From Pelomonas sp. CA6 (GTDB lineage Bacteria > Pseudomonadota > Gammaproteobacteria > Burkholderiales > Burkholderiaceae_C): 64,000 nucleotides of DNA. The DNA is taken from positions 41,860 through 105,859 of the forward strand of contig NZ_JAKZFD010000014.1 of NCBI RefSeq assembly GCF_022549225.1. The letters run 5' to 3'. Shown one piece after another: positions 17,175-24,847 of the stretch. The position numbers were made by a program, and so were the translations under genes. The notes under the pieces were generated by a model, which searched no databases, was not told where the DNA came from, and saw only the letters and a program-made list of their open reading frames with translations. Every line of letters begins with the position of its first letter. The first letter of the stretch is position 1.

Positions 17175-17178
17175 GCGC

Positions 17179-18012
17179 TCACATGCCCTTGAACAAGTGG
17201 GTGTAGCTGCGGCTGACTTCCAGCTTGTCGTTCGCGCCCTTGATCGCGACCAGCTGGCGGCCGCGGAAATCGCGTGAGATGCCGGCGATGGCCTTCACGT
17301 TGACCAGCGTGGAGCGGTGGATCTGCCAGAACAGCTGCGGGTCCAGCTCGTCCACCAGCTCCTTGATGGGCTTGCGGATCAGCGCTTCGAGGTTGGCGGT
17401 CTGCACGCGCGTGTACTTCTCGTCGCTGATGAAGAACAGCACCTCCTCCACCGGCACCATCTGGATGGACTGGCCCACCGAGGCCTGGATCCACTGCAGA
17501 TACTGAGGCGCGCCGTTCACCTGCGCGGAGAGCTTGTGCAGCAGCTGCTGCAGATGGCCGCTCGACGGCGCGAGCTCCGCCGCCGCGGCCTCGTCGCCGC
17601 CGCGCAGCGCGAGCCGCTTGCGCAGGCGCTCCACGGTCAGCGCCAGCCGGTCGCGCTCGGCGGGCTTGAGCACGTAGTCGCACACGCCCTGCTGGAAGGC
17701 CTCGACCGCGTACTGGTCGTAGGCGGTGATGAACACGATCTCGGGCAGGCACCAGCTGTCGTCGTCGGGCAGCTGGGCGATCTGGCGCGCCGCGTCCACG
17801 CCGGTGAGCCCCGGCATGCGGATGTCCAGAAAGACCAGGTCGGGCCGCAGTTCGCGGGTCAGCTCCACGGCTTCCAGGCCGTTCTTGGCCTCGCCGACGA
17901 TCTGCAGCTCGGGCCAGACCTCGGCGAGGCGGCTGCGCAGCTGGTCGCGCATCAGTCGTTCGTCGTCGGCCAGGACGGCCCGGGGCGGGTGGCGGTCGGT
18001 CGTGTCGTTCAT
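17179..18012 (-). CDS. LytTR-family response regulator
   Basis: A 277-residue response regulator. The receiver domain has the acidic pair LADDERLM, the phospho-acceptor in VFLDIRMPG, the Thr in FITAYDQYA and the Lys in VLKPAE. The C-terminal LytTR DNA-binding domain (about residues 175-277) includes VPVEEVLFFISDEKYTRV and FWQIHRSTLVNVKAI. It is the third gene of an operon with a LytS-type kinase (18481-19926) and a small membrane protein (18071-18484), separated from the latter by 58 bases. It is therefore the likely partner of that kinase. Targets are unknown. Confidence 0.93.
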   Translation of the reverse strand: MNDTTDRHPPRAVLADDERLMRDQLRSRLAEVWPELQIVGEAKNGLEAVELTRELRPDLVFLDIRMPGLTGVDAARQIAQLPDDDSWCLPEIVFITAYDQYAVEAFQQGVCDYVLKPAERDRLALTVERLRKRLALRGGDEAAAAELAPSSGHLQQLLHKLSAQVNGAPQYLQWIQASVGQSIQMVPVEEVLFFISDEKYTRVQTANLEALIRKPIKELVDELDPQLFWQIHRSTLVNVKAIAGISRDFRGRQLVAIKGANDKLEVSRSYTHLFKGM

Positions 18013-18070
18013 GGCGCGAATGCTACGTGCTGTCGGGCCGCCTGGCAGCCCCCGGAGCTCATGGCTTTCC

Positions 18071-18484
18071 TCAGGTACTGGACGAGCGTCGGCCCGAGGC
18101 GGGCTTGAGCAGCCAGACCGCCAGCAGCACCAGCAGGATCAGCGGCGAGCCCAGCAGGGCGCCGACGCCCAGCAGCGCCGCCAAGCCCAGCGCCAGGCCG
18201 CCGACCAGCAGCCCGCCCATGATCAGCAGCGGCAGGCCCAGCCCCAGCAGCAGGGTCAGCGGCAGCACGACCAGCAGCACCACGCCGGTGATGCCCAGGC
18301 CCAGGAGGCAGCCCAGCAGGTCGCCCAGGTCCATGCCGGCGTCGCTGGTCCATTCGTGGCCGTTGACGCTGACCGCGACGCCGGAGGCGTCCTGCGCCAG
18401 GTGGATCAGCCCGGCCGTCGCGGCCACCGCGACCAACACGGTGAGCAGGCTCAGGCCCAGGGCCCATTTGAACAAGGTCTTCAT
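18071..18484 (-). CDS. Small multi-TM protein between kinase and regulator genes
   Basis: A 137-residue protein I do not recognise. It has an N-terminal membrane helix (LSLLTVLVAVAATAGLIHLA), a short polar segment carrying VSVNGHEWTSDAG, and then a long Leu/Gly/Val-rich stretch that could form two or three further helices, ending in a basic-Ser tail. Its start codon overlaps the stop of the upstream LytS-like kinase by 4 bases (ATGA), so translation is coupled. The placement between kinase and response regulator suggests an accessory role in signalling or an output of the system. Confidence 0.75.
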   Translation of the reverse strand: MKTLFKWALGLSLLTVLVAVAATAGLIHLAQDASGVAVSVNGHEWTSDAGMDLGDLLGCLLGLGITGVVLLVVLPLTLLLGLGLPLLIMGGLLVGGLALGLAALLGVGALLGSPLILLVLLAVWLLKPASGRRSSST

Positions 18485-19926
18485 GCGCGTTCTCCCGTCG
18501 TTTCGTTGGCACTGGTGCTGCGGTAGGGCACGGTGATGGCGACCACGGTGCCCGATGGCTGGTTCTCGGTGACGCTGAGGCTGGCGGCTTTGCCGTAGAG
18601 CAGGGCCAGGCGCTCGCGGATGTTGGCCAGGCCCACGCCGGTGCCGGCGGTGGCGGCGCGCCCGAAGCCCAGGCCGGTGTCGGCCACCGTGACCTGCAGC
18701 TTGCCGTGCACCACCTCGGCCTTCACCGAGAGGCTGCCTCCTTCGGCCTTGGGCTCCAGCCCATGTTTGATCGCGTTCTCGACCAGGCTCTGGATCATCA
18801 TGGGCGGGAACTCGGCGGAGAGCAGACCCTCGGGCACCTCGATGCGGATCTGCAGCCGCTCCTCCATGCGCACCTTGAGGATCTCCAGATAGGGCTTGAT
18901 CACCGCCATCTCGCGGCCCAGGTCGCGCACGCCGTTGGCATTGGCCTCGCGCATGGTCGGCATGGAGGCGCGCAGCAGCGCGATCAGGTTGCGCTGCATC
19001 TGCGAGGCGCGCGGTGGGTCGGTCTCGATCAGGTGGTCGATGGAGGCCAGGGTGTTGAACAGGAAGTGCGGTTCGACCTGGGCCTGCATCGCCGCCATGC
19101 GTGCCTCGACGACCTGGCGCTTCAGCGATTCGGCCTCGGCCGTCTCGGTGGCCTGGGCGGCCTTGACCTCGGCCTGCATGCGCCCCTTGTAGGTGATCTT
19201 GATCACCACCGAGGCCAGCACCCACAGCACGGCCAGGTTGTTCAGGAAGTCGCCCAGGTGCACGGTGTGCTCGCGGGTGGCCTGGCGGCGCGCCTCCTTG
19301 ATCTCTCGACGGGCCTGCTCACGCGCCTTCTTGGCTTCGGCGATCGCGTTTTCCGCATCGCGCTTGGCTTCTTCCAGCGCCTCGCGGGCCTCGCTCTGGG
19401 CGTCGGTGAGCGCGCGCGCGGCCTCCTCGGCGGCGTCGCGCACGTCCTGGGAGCTGGACTTGGGCAGGCGGATGTCGATCGAGGGCAGGTCTTCGACCGA
19501 CGCGGCCGAGGCCGCCGAGGCCGGCGCGGACGCGGCCGCGCTGCCGGGACGTACCGGTGCGATGCGGATGCCGCGCTCGTCGATCTGCAGTTCGTAGTGG
19601 ACCTGGGGCCGGGTCTTGCCCGTCGACGAGGAGCGCTGCGCCGGGGCCGGGGCTGCCGGCGGGGCCTTGCTCACCTTGGGCATCTCGGGTACCTCGGGCA
19701 GCTCCGGCATCTCGGGCAGCTCGATGCGCTCGGTGGTGCGCAGCGTGAAGGGCGGCAGCTCGGACACGATGTTGACGCCAATCAGCAGCAGCACCGCATA
19801 CACGATGAAGCGCTTCCAGCTCAGGCTCACCAGCCAACTGGCGTAGACATGGAAGGCCTGCACCGCGGACCGGGCGAAATGCTGCCAGCGCTGGCTGGGG
19901 GTGGGAGGGGTGGCGGGGGCGTTCAT
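18481..19926 (-). CDS. LytS-type sensor histidine kinase with extracytoplasmic coiled coil
   Basis: A 481-residue membrane histidine kinase of the His_kinase (LytS/YpdA) family. A first membrane helix (RFIVYAVLLLIGVNIVSEL, about residues 40-60) is followed by a Pro/Ala-rich stretch, then a long heptad-like Ala/Glu/Lys/Arg region (about residues 145-215). A second helix (NLAVLWVLASVVIKI) comes next. The catalytic part has the histidine in VEPHFLFNTLASID and a HATPase domain with VENAIKHGLEP, DTGLGFG and GVGLANIRERL. The ATG at 19926 has AAAGGT upstream; an earlier TTG is less likely. It forms an operon with the small membrane protein and the LytTR regulator. Confidence 0.9.
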   Translation of the reverse strand: MNAPATPPTPSQRWQHFARSAVQAFHVYASWLVSLSWKRFIVYAVLLLIGVNIVSELPPFTLRTTERIELPEMPELPEVPEMPKVSKAPPAAPAPAQRSSSTGKTRPQVHYELQIDERGIRIAPVRPGSAAASAPASAASAASVEDLPSIDIRLPKSSSQDVRDAAEEAARALTDAQSEAREALEEAKRDAENAIAEAKKAREQARREIKEARRQATREHTVHLGDFLNNLAVLWVLASVVIKITYKGRMQAEVKAAQATETAEAESLKRQVVEARMAAMQAQVEPHFLFNTLASIDHLIETDPPRASQMQRNLIALLRASMPTMREANANGVRDLGREMAVIKPYLEILKVRMEERLQIRIEVPEGLLSAEFPPMMIQSLVENAIKHGLEPKAEGGSLSVKAEVVHGKLQVTVADTGLGFGRAATAGTGVGLANIRERLALLYGKAASLSVTENQPSGTVVAITVPYRSTSANETTGERA

Positions 19927-20052
19927 CGGGGACCTTTTGTTGCGTGCCACTGTACGCAAGACCGGGGGAGGGGCCGAGAAGCAGCCGATGCGCCGTCACC
20001 GCGCCGTCATGAAGTGCGCCCAGCGCCGACGGGCGGAGGCCGGCGCGGGCGA

Positions 20053-20078
20053 AAAAAAGCCCACCGGGGGGCGGGCTC
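20053..20078 (-). terminator. Rho-independent terminator of the cytochrome b561-YceI operon
   Basis: On the minus strand AGCCCGCC, a CCCC loop and GGTGGGCT form an 8-bp stem with one G-U pair, followed directly by seven T residues. It starts about 30 bases after the stop of the second YceI gene. Confidence 0.85.
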
Positions 20079-20107
20079 TGGGGGCAGGGTCGGGCGGGGT
20101 GGCCGGA

Positions 20108-20680
20108 TTATTGGCGCACGGCCTCGACCTGGATCACCAGCTTGACGGCCTTGGGGAAGCCGTAGGCCAGGCCGTAGTCCACGCCCCACTGGGTGCGGTC
20201 GATGGTGGTTTCGAAGTCGCCGCCGCAGACCTCGCGCTTCAGCATGGGGTTCTGGTAGCAGTTGAAGTTGGTGGCCTTGAGCGTGACCGGCGCGGTCTTG
20301 CCCTTCAGGGTCAGCTGGCCGGCGACCTCGCTGACCTTGTCGCCGTCGAAGCTGAACTTGTCGCCCACGAACTTGGCGGTCGGGTGGTTGGCCACGTCGA
20401 AGAAGTCCGCGCTCTGCAGATGCTTGTCAAAGGCCGCCGCGCCGGTGCTGATCCCGTTCATCTGGAAGGTGATCTCCACCTTGCCGGACTTGGTGGCGCG
20501 GTCCAGCACCACCGTGCCTTCCTTCTTCTCGAAGCGGCCGCGGTTGGTCGAGGTGCCGAAGTGCGGGATCTCGAAGGTGGCGTAGGTGTGCGTCGGGTCG
20601 ATCATGTAATTGGCGGGCTCGGCCTGGGCGGCGGCGGCGGCCAGCAGGGCGACGATCAGCAGGGGCTTCTTGAGGGTCAT
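20108..20680 (-). CDS. YceI family periplasmic protein
   Basis: A 190-residue exported protein. The N-terminus MTLKKPLLIVALLAAAAAQA is a signal peptide cleaved before EPANYMIDP. The body has the YceI lipocalin-like pattern: DPTHTYATFEIPHFG, GKVEITFQMNGIST, HLQSADFFDVANHP and GQLTLKGKTAPVTL. In the family this barrel binds isoprenoid-like lipids such as polyprenyl chains. Two cysteines (in FNCYQ and EVCGG) may form a disulfide. GGAGG about 9 bases upstream supports the start. It is last in an operon with another YceI gene and a cytochrome b561, a frequent association, and is followed by a strong terminator. Confidence 0.95.
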   Translation of the reverse strand: MTLKKPLLIVALLAAAAAQAEPANYMIDPTHTYATFEIPHFGTSTNRGRFEKKEGTVVLDRATKSGKVEITFQMNGISTGAAAFDKHLQSADFFDVANHPTAKFVGDKFSFDGDKVSEVAGQLTLKGKTAPVTLKATNFNCYQNPMLKREVCGGDFETTIDRTQWGVDYGLAYGFPKAVKLVIQVEAVRQ

Positions 20681-20743
20681 GGGTGGATTCCTCCGGGTTG
20701 GGGCTGGTGGGACGGAAAAGGGGTGGGGGGATGTGTGCCGGGA

Positions 20744-21391
20744 TTACAGCGCGGCGATGCCGGTGAAGGCCAGCTTGAACTTCACCTGGACTTCGTTGGC
20801 GACCATGGAGGTGTCGCTCCACTCGCCGTCGCCGATCTTGAATTCGAGCCGCTTGAGCACGAAGCTGCCGCTGGCGGTGGTCGTGGCGCCGGACTGGCTC
20901 AGCGTCAGCGGCACCACCACGTCGCGCGACTGGCCCTTCAGGCTCAGCTTGCCGCTGACCTCGTAGCGGCCGCCGCCCAGGGCCTTGATCGCGCTGCTCT
21001 GGAAGCTGGCCTGGGAGGCCTTCTTGGCGTCGAACCAGGCCGGCTTGACCATCTCCGCGTCGATCGCGGCGTCGCCCATGGTGGCGCTGGTCAGGTCCAC
21101 GTTGAAGGCCACGCGGCCGGCCTCGGGCTTCTTGGGGTCGAAGCTCAGCTGGGCCTCGAAGCGTTTGAAGCGGCCCTCCACGGGCACGCCCATCTGGCGG
21201 ATCGCGAAGCCGAGCTCGCTCTGAGCCGCCTGCAACTGGGCGGCGGCCGGGACGGTGGCCGCGGGCTTGGCGGCGGCCTTGCCCTGGGCCAGAACGGGGC
21301 TTTGGGCCAGCAGCAGCCCGGCGCTCAACAGCAGCGCGGCGGCCAGCGGGTGGTTGCCGGGACGGGGCAGTTGAAGTGCGTGGTTCATCAT
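20744..21391 (-). CDS. YceI family protein (second copy, divergent sequence)
   Basis: A 215-residue YceI-like protein with a signal peptide (HPLAAALLLSAGLLLAQSPVLAQG). The lipocalin-like body shows SELGFAIRQMGVPVEGRFKRFE, AFNVDLTSATMGD and VSGKLSLKGQSRDVVVPL. It is clearly a paralogue of the neighbouring YceI but only distantly similar, so the two probably have different ligands or partners. The start has two consecutive ATG codons. It lies 22 bases after the cytochrome b561 gene and 63 bases before the next YceI. Confidence 0.92.
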   Translation of the reverse strand: MMNHALQLPRPGNHPLAAALLLSAGLLLAQSPVLAQGKAAAKPAATVPAAAQLQAAQSELGFAIRQMGVPVEGRFKRFEAQLSFDPKKPEAGRVAFNVDLTSATMGDAAIDAEMVKPAWFDAKKASQASFQSSAIKALGGGRYEVSGKLSLKGQSRDVVVPLTLSQSGATTTASGSFVLKRLEFKIGDGEWSDTSMVANEVQVKFKLAFTGIAAL

Positions 21392-21413
21392 GGGGTCCTG
21401 TGGGGGTGAGGGT

Positions 21414-21956
21414 TCAGCGGGCGCCCGGCAGCATGCGCTGCATCAGGCCGTCCTTCTTGATCAGCAGGTGCTGCAGCACGGCGCCCAGGTGCAAAGCCAC
21501 CAGGCCGGCCAGGGCCCAGGCCAGGGCTTCGTGCAATTCCTTCAGGGATTCGGCCAGCGGCTTGTCCACCGGCACGAAGTCGGGCAGAGGCAGCACGCCG
21601 AACCAGACGATAGGAAAGCCGGCGGCCGAGCTGTAGGCCCAGCCGCTCAGCGGCACGGCGAAGAAGGCCAGGTACAGCAGACCATGGGTCAGGTGGGCCG
21701 CGCGGGCCTGCCAGGCGGGCATGGGCAGGTCGGCCGGCGGGCGATGGCTCAGGCGCCACAGCAGGCGCAGCGCGGACAGCGCGAGGATGGTCACGCCCGC
21801 CCATTTGTGCCAGTTGTACAGCTTCAGCCGCGTCGGCGACAGCGGCAGATCCGCCATGTACAGGCCCATGCCGAAGGCGCCGATGATGGCCAGGGCCAGC
21901 AGCCAGTGCAGCAGCATGGCGGTGCCGGTGTAGCGGGTCTCGGAGTTTCTGGACAT
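21414..21956 (-). CDS. Cytochrome b561 family membrane protein
   Basis: A 180-residue di-haem cytochrome b561 with four membrane helices. Candidate haem ligands are the histidines in AMLLHWLLALAI, LYNWHKWAG, LTHGLLYLAFF and VALHLGAVLQHLL. The start at 21956 (MSRNSETRY) is chosen because the longer in-frame option reaches into the divergent gene's control region; CGCTCCTTG upstream on the plus strand corresponds to an AAGGAG site. In Burkholderiales and Pseudomonas such genes lead YceI operons; the pair may pass electrons between quinones and a periplasmic partner, though this has not been shown here. Confidence 0.93.
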   Translation of the reverse strand: MSRNSETRYTGTAMLLHWLLALAIIGAFGMGLYMADLPLSPTRLKLYNWHKWAGVTILALSALRLLWRLSHRPPADLPMPAWQARAAHLTHGLLYLAFFAVPLSGWAYSSAAGFPIVWFGVLPLPDFVPVDKPLAESLKELHEALAWALAGLVALHLGAVLQHLLIKKDGLMQRMLPGAR

Positions 21957-22128
21957 CGGGCGCTCCTTGTTGCGATGGCCGCAGTTTGCGCGAACGCAAG
22001 TGCAGCGGGTTTCATCATGCTTGAGGCCAGAATTCAGTGCCATTGAATGGTCGGCGCCATTCGCCCGCGTCACACGGGCGTCACCCCCGGGGCCCACACT
22101 GCGCGCTTCAACGATCCCGGGGGCGACC

Positions 22129-22704
22129 ATGGACCTGATCGGCAAGATCGACGCATTGTTCCGCCGGCGCGGCCATACCTGCTACAGCGATGAGCGCACC
22201 GAGGCCGTCAGCGCGCTCGAACACGCGCTGCAATGCGCGCAGCTGGCGGAATGGGCCCATGCCGACACGGCGCTGGTGGCCGCGGCCCTGCTGCACGACC
22301 TGGGCCAGCTGATGGACGGCGGTCCGGACGATGCGCTGCGCGACGACCAGCACGAGCTGCGCGCCCTGCCAATGTTGAGCGCGGGCTTCGGCCCGGAAGT
22401 CACCGAGCCGATCCGGCTGCATGTGGCGGCCAAGCGCTATCTGGTCAGCACCGACGAGGCCTACGAAGGCACGCTGTCGCCCGCGTCGCTGCATTCGCTG
22501 CGTCTGCAGGGCGGGCGCATGAACGCGGAGGAGCGTCTGCTGTTCGAAAACCATGCGCACGCGGCGGCGGCGCTGAAGCTGCGCCGCTGGGACGACCTGG
22601 CCAAGCGCCCGGGCATGCGCACGCCGTCGCTGGACTACTACCTGGGGCTCCTGGAGCAGCTGCAGGGCGAGGCCCGGACACCGCCCCGGCTGAGCATCGT
22701 CTGA
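22129..22704 (+). CDS. PhnZ-like HD-domain oxygenase/phosphohydrolase
   Basis: A 191-residue HD-domain protein. EHALQCAQLAEWAHAD, ALLHDLGQLMDG and RLHVAAKRYLVS give the metal-binding histidines and aspartates (H32, H56, D57 and later residues). The overall sequence resembles the phosphonate-degradation HD oxygenase group, of which PhnZ is the di-iron prototype. Tyr19 and Glu25 may correspond to the conserved Tyr and Glu of PhnZ, but their spacing is three residues longer. No phnY or other phosphonate gene is nearby, so the substrate is open. It is divergent from the cytochrome b561 operon. Confidence 0.8.
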   Translation: MDLIGKIDALFRRRGHTCYSDERTEAVSALEHALQCAQLAEWAHADTALVAAALLHDLGQLMDGGPDDALRDDQHELRALPMLSAGFGPEVTEPIRLHVAAKRYLVSTDEAYEGTLSPASLHSLRLQGGRMNAEERLLFENHAHAAAALKLRRWDDLAKRPGMRTPSLDYYLGLLEQLQGEARTPPRLSIV

Positions 22705-23020
22705 TTCCCTCCTGAGGGGGATGGTGGCGACAAGGCGCGGCCCAGATACTGCATCCGGATCGCTCGCTGCCTGGACCTCAGCGGGTCGATCGAGGGGAGG
22801 AGTGCTGTGCCGACCGTCAAAGCCCGTCAGGGCGGCGACGGTCGGCATAGTCATTTCAGCGGGGTGACTTTTTTCTCCACTCCCTTCATCTCGGCGGCTT
22901 TTGTGCGATGTACAAGCTGCGAGGCGCTTGATATAAATCGATCAGACCCGATGCGCAAGCGAGCTATGTAACTCAGACTCGCGACGCGTCGGCCCATCGA
23001 TGAGCCGGGAGGTTGGCTCC
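22705..23020. other. Gene-free interval with a long stem-loop
   Basis: These 316 bases carry no convincing gene. They hold the stem-loop listed separately at 22805-22850, an AT-richer part after 22860 with TATAAA at 22932-22937 as a possible -10 element, and the ribosome site GGGAGG at 23007-23012. Confidence 0.6.
22805..22850. other. Strong stem-loop in intergenic DNA
   Basis: The arms GCCGACCGTC (22809-22818) and GACGGTCGGC (22837-22846) are exactly complementary and the pairing extends four more positions outward with one G-U, giving a 14-bp stem around an 18-base loop. There is no T run after it on either strand. It may be a factor-dependent terminator for the HD gene, an RNA-stability element or a small RNA. 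Confidence 0.5.
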
Positions 23021-24847
23021 ATGTCGGGTCCTTTGACTGACTGCGGCGCCGCGCCATGGGCGGGCGCCGCATTGAGGGCATTGTTCGCGAGCCAGCTGCC
23101 GGTAGGCCTGGCCCTGCTGGACCGCGAATTCCGCTACCTTGCGATCAACGAAACGCTGGCGCAGGCCAACGGCCTGAGCGTGGAGGCCCACCTGGGGCGC
23201 CGCGTCGCCGAGGTGCTGCCCAAGGCGGTTGAACTGCTGGAGCCGCTGCTGCGCATGGTGCTGGACAGCGGCGAGGCCCTGCAGGATTTCGAAGTCCACG
23301 CCGAGGTGCCCAGCCTGCCCGGCGAGGCCTCGCAATGGCAAGCCAGCTATGTGCCGGTGCGCGACGATCTGGGCCAGGTGCAGGGCATTCTGGTCCAGGC
23401 CGTGAACCACTCGCTGGAGCGCCGCGAACGGCTGCTGCGCCACCAGGGCGAACTGCGCCTGCGCCGCGTGCTGGACAGCCTGTTCACCTTTGTCGGCGTG
23501 CTGACGCCCGAGGGGGTGCTGCTGGAAGCCAACAAGGCGCCGCTGGAGGCTGCTGGCCTTGTGCTGGACGAGGTGCGCGGCCAGCCGTTCTGGGAGACGC
23601 CCTGGTGGCAGGGCGACGAGGAGCAGCGCGAATGGCTGCGCCAAGCGGTGCGGCGCTGCGCTGGTGGCGAGACCCTGCGCCGCGACCTGGTGGCCTCGAT
23701 GGCCGAGGGCCGGATGATGGACCTGGACTTCATGATCGCGCCGCTGCGCGACGACCAGGGCCAGATCACGCATCTGATTCCTTCCGCGATCGACATCAGC
23801 GCGCGGCGCTCCAGCGAGTCGGCGCTGCGCCACAGCGAGGACCGTTTCCGCCGGCTGTTCGAGGGCGCGACCGTGGGCATGGGCCTGGTGGACAGCACCG
23901 GGTTGCTGCTGCTGGCCAACGAAGCGATGGCCCAGATGTTTGGCTATGCGCGCGAGGAGCTGGCGGGCCTGCCCATCCATCAGCTGGTGCCGCTGAAGCA
24001 TCGCGCGGTCCATGCCGACCATGTCCAGCACTTCATGGAGAAGCCCGCGCTGCGCTACATGGCCAAGCGCCAGGAACTCTTCGCGCTGCGCAAGGACGGC
24101 AGCGAGTTCGCCGTCGAGATTGGGCTCAACCCCATGCCGGAGTTGGGCGGGCTGCAGGTGCTGGCCACCATCAGCGACGTCACCGAGCGGCGCGCGGCGC
24201 GCCAGCAGATCGAGCGTGCGCTCGCCGACAAAACGGTGCTGCTCAACGAGGTCCACCACCGGGTCAAGAACAACCTGCAGGTGATCTCCAGCCTGCTGAA
24301 CCTGCAGTCGCGCAACGCCGACGAGGCCTTGCGCCGGGCGCTGCGCGACAGCCAGAGCCGGGTGCATTCGATGGCCTTGCTGCACCAGCTGCTGTACGAG
24401 CGCTCGGACTTCAGCGCGCTGGAACTGGGGCCCTATCTGCGCCGCCTGATGCGGCTGTTGCAGGACACCTACCTGGGCGACAGCGACGCCGTGCAGATCG
24501 TCGTCGACGTGCCCGACGAAGGCGCGCGCCTGGATTTGCAGCGCGCCGTGCCCTGCGGGCTGGTGGTCAACGAGCTGGTCAGCAATGCGCTCAAGCATGC
24601 CTTCGCCGACGGCCGCCGTGGGCGCCTGTGGCTGCAGTTGCACGAGACGCCGCAGCGCGTGCTGGAGATCGCCGACGATGGCGTCGGGTTGCCCGATTCG
24701 GTGCGGCTGGGCGAGGTGCGCAGCCTGGGCTACCAGCTGCTGCCGCTGCTGGTCCAGCAGTGCGGGGCCCGGCTGGAGATCGAGCGCGACAACGGCACCC
24801 GCGCGCGTCTGATCTGGCCCATGGTGGAGGAGACTCAAAATGCATGA
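23021..24847 (+). CDS. PAS sensor histidine kinase (HisKA_2 type), cytoplasmic
   Basis: A 608-residue soluble kinase without membrane helices. Three PAS-like segments occupy about residues 15-420; the third contains RFRRLFEGATVGMGLVD and DGSEFAVEIGLNPM. The kinase core is of the HisKA_2/HWE-like class: LNEVHHRVKNNLQVI carries the phospho-accepting histidine, then VVNELVSNALKHAF, DDGVGLP and a final GTRARLIWP. The start at 23021 is preferred because GGGAGG lies 8 bases upstream; an in-frame ATG at 23000 would lack this. The last 8 bases overlap the next gene, so the kinase surely works with that REC-GGDEF-EAL protein. Confidence 0.92.
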   Translation: MSGPLTDCGAAPWAGAALRALFASQLPVGLALLDREFRYLAINETLAQANGLSVEAHLGRRVAEVLPKAVELLEPLLRMVLDSGEALQDFEVHAEVPSLPGEASQWQASYVPVRDDLGQVQGILVQAVNHSLERRERLLRHQGELRLRRVLDSLFTFVGVLTPEGVLLEANKAPLEAAGLVLDEVRGQPFWETPWWQGDEEQREWLRQAVRRCAGGETLRRDLVASMAEGRMMDLDFMIAPLRDDQGQITHLIPSAIDISARRSSESALRHSEDRFRRLFEGATVGMGLVDSTGLLLLANEAMAQMFGYAREELAGLPIHQLVPLKHRAVHADHVQHFMEKPALRYMAKRQELFALRKDGSEFAVEIGLNPMPELGGLQVLATISDVTERRAARQQIERALADKTVLLNEVHHRVKNNLQVISSLLNLQSRNADEALRRALRDSQSRVHSMALLHQLLYERSDFSALELGPYLRRLMRLLQDTYLGDSDAVQIVVDVPDEGARLDLQRAVPCGLVVNELVSNALKHAFADGRRGRLWLQLHETPQRVLEIADDGVGLPDSVRLGEVRSLGYQLLPLLVQQCGARLEIERDNGTRARLIWPMVEETQNA

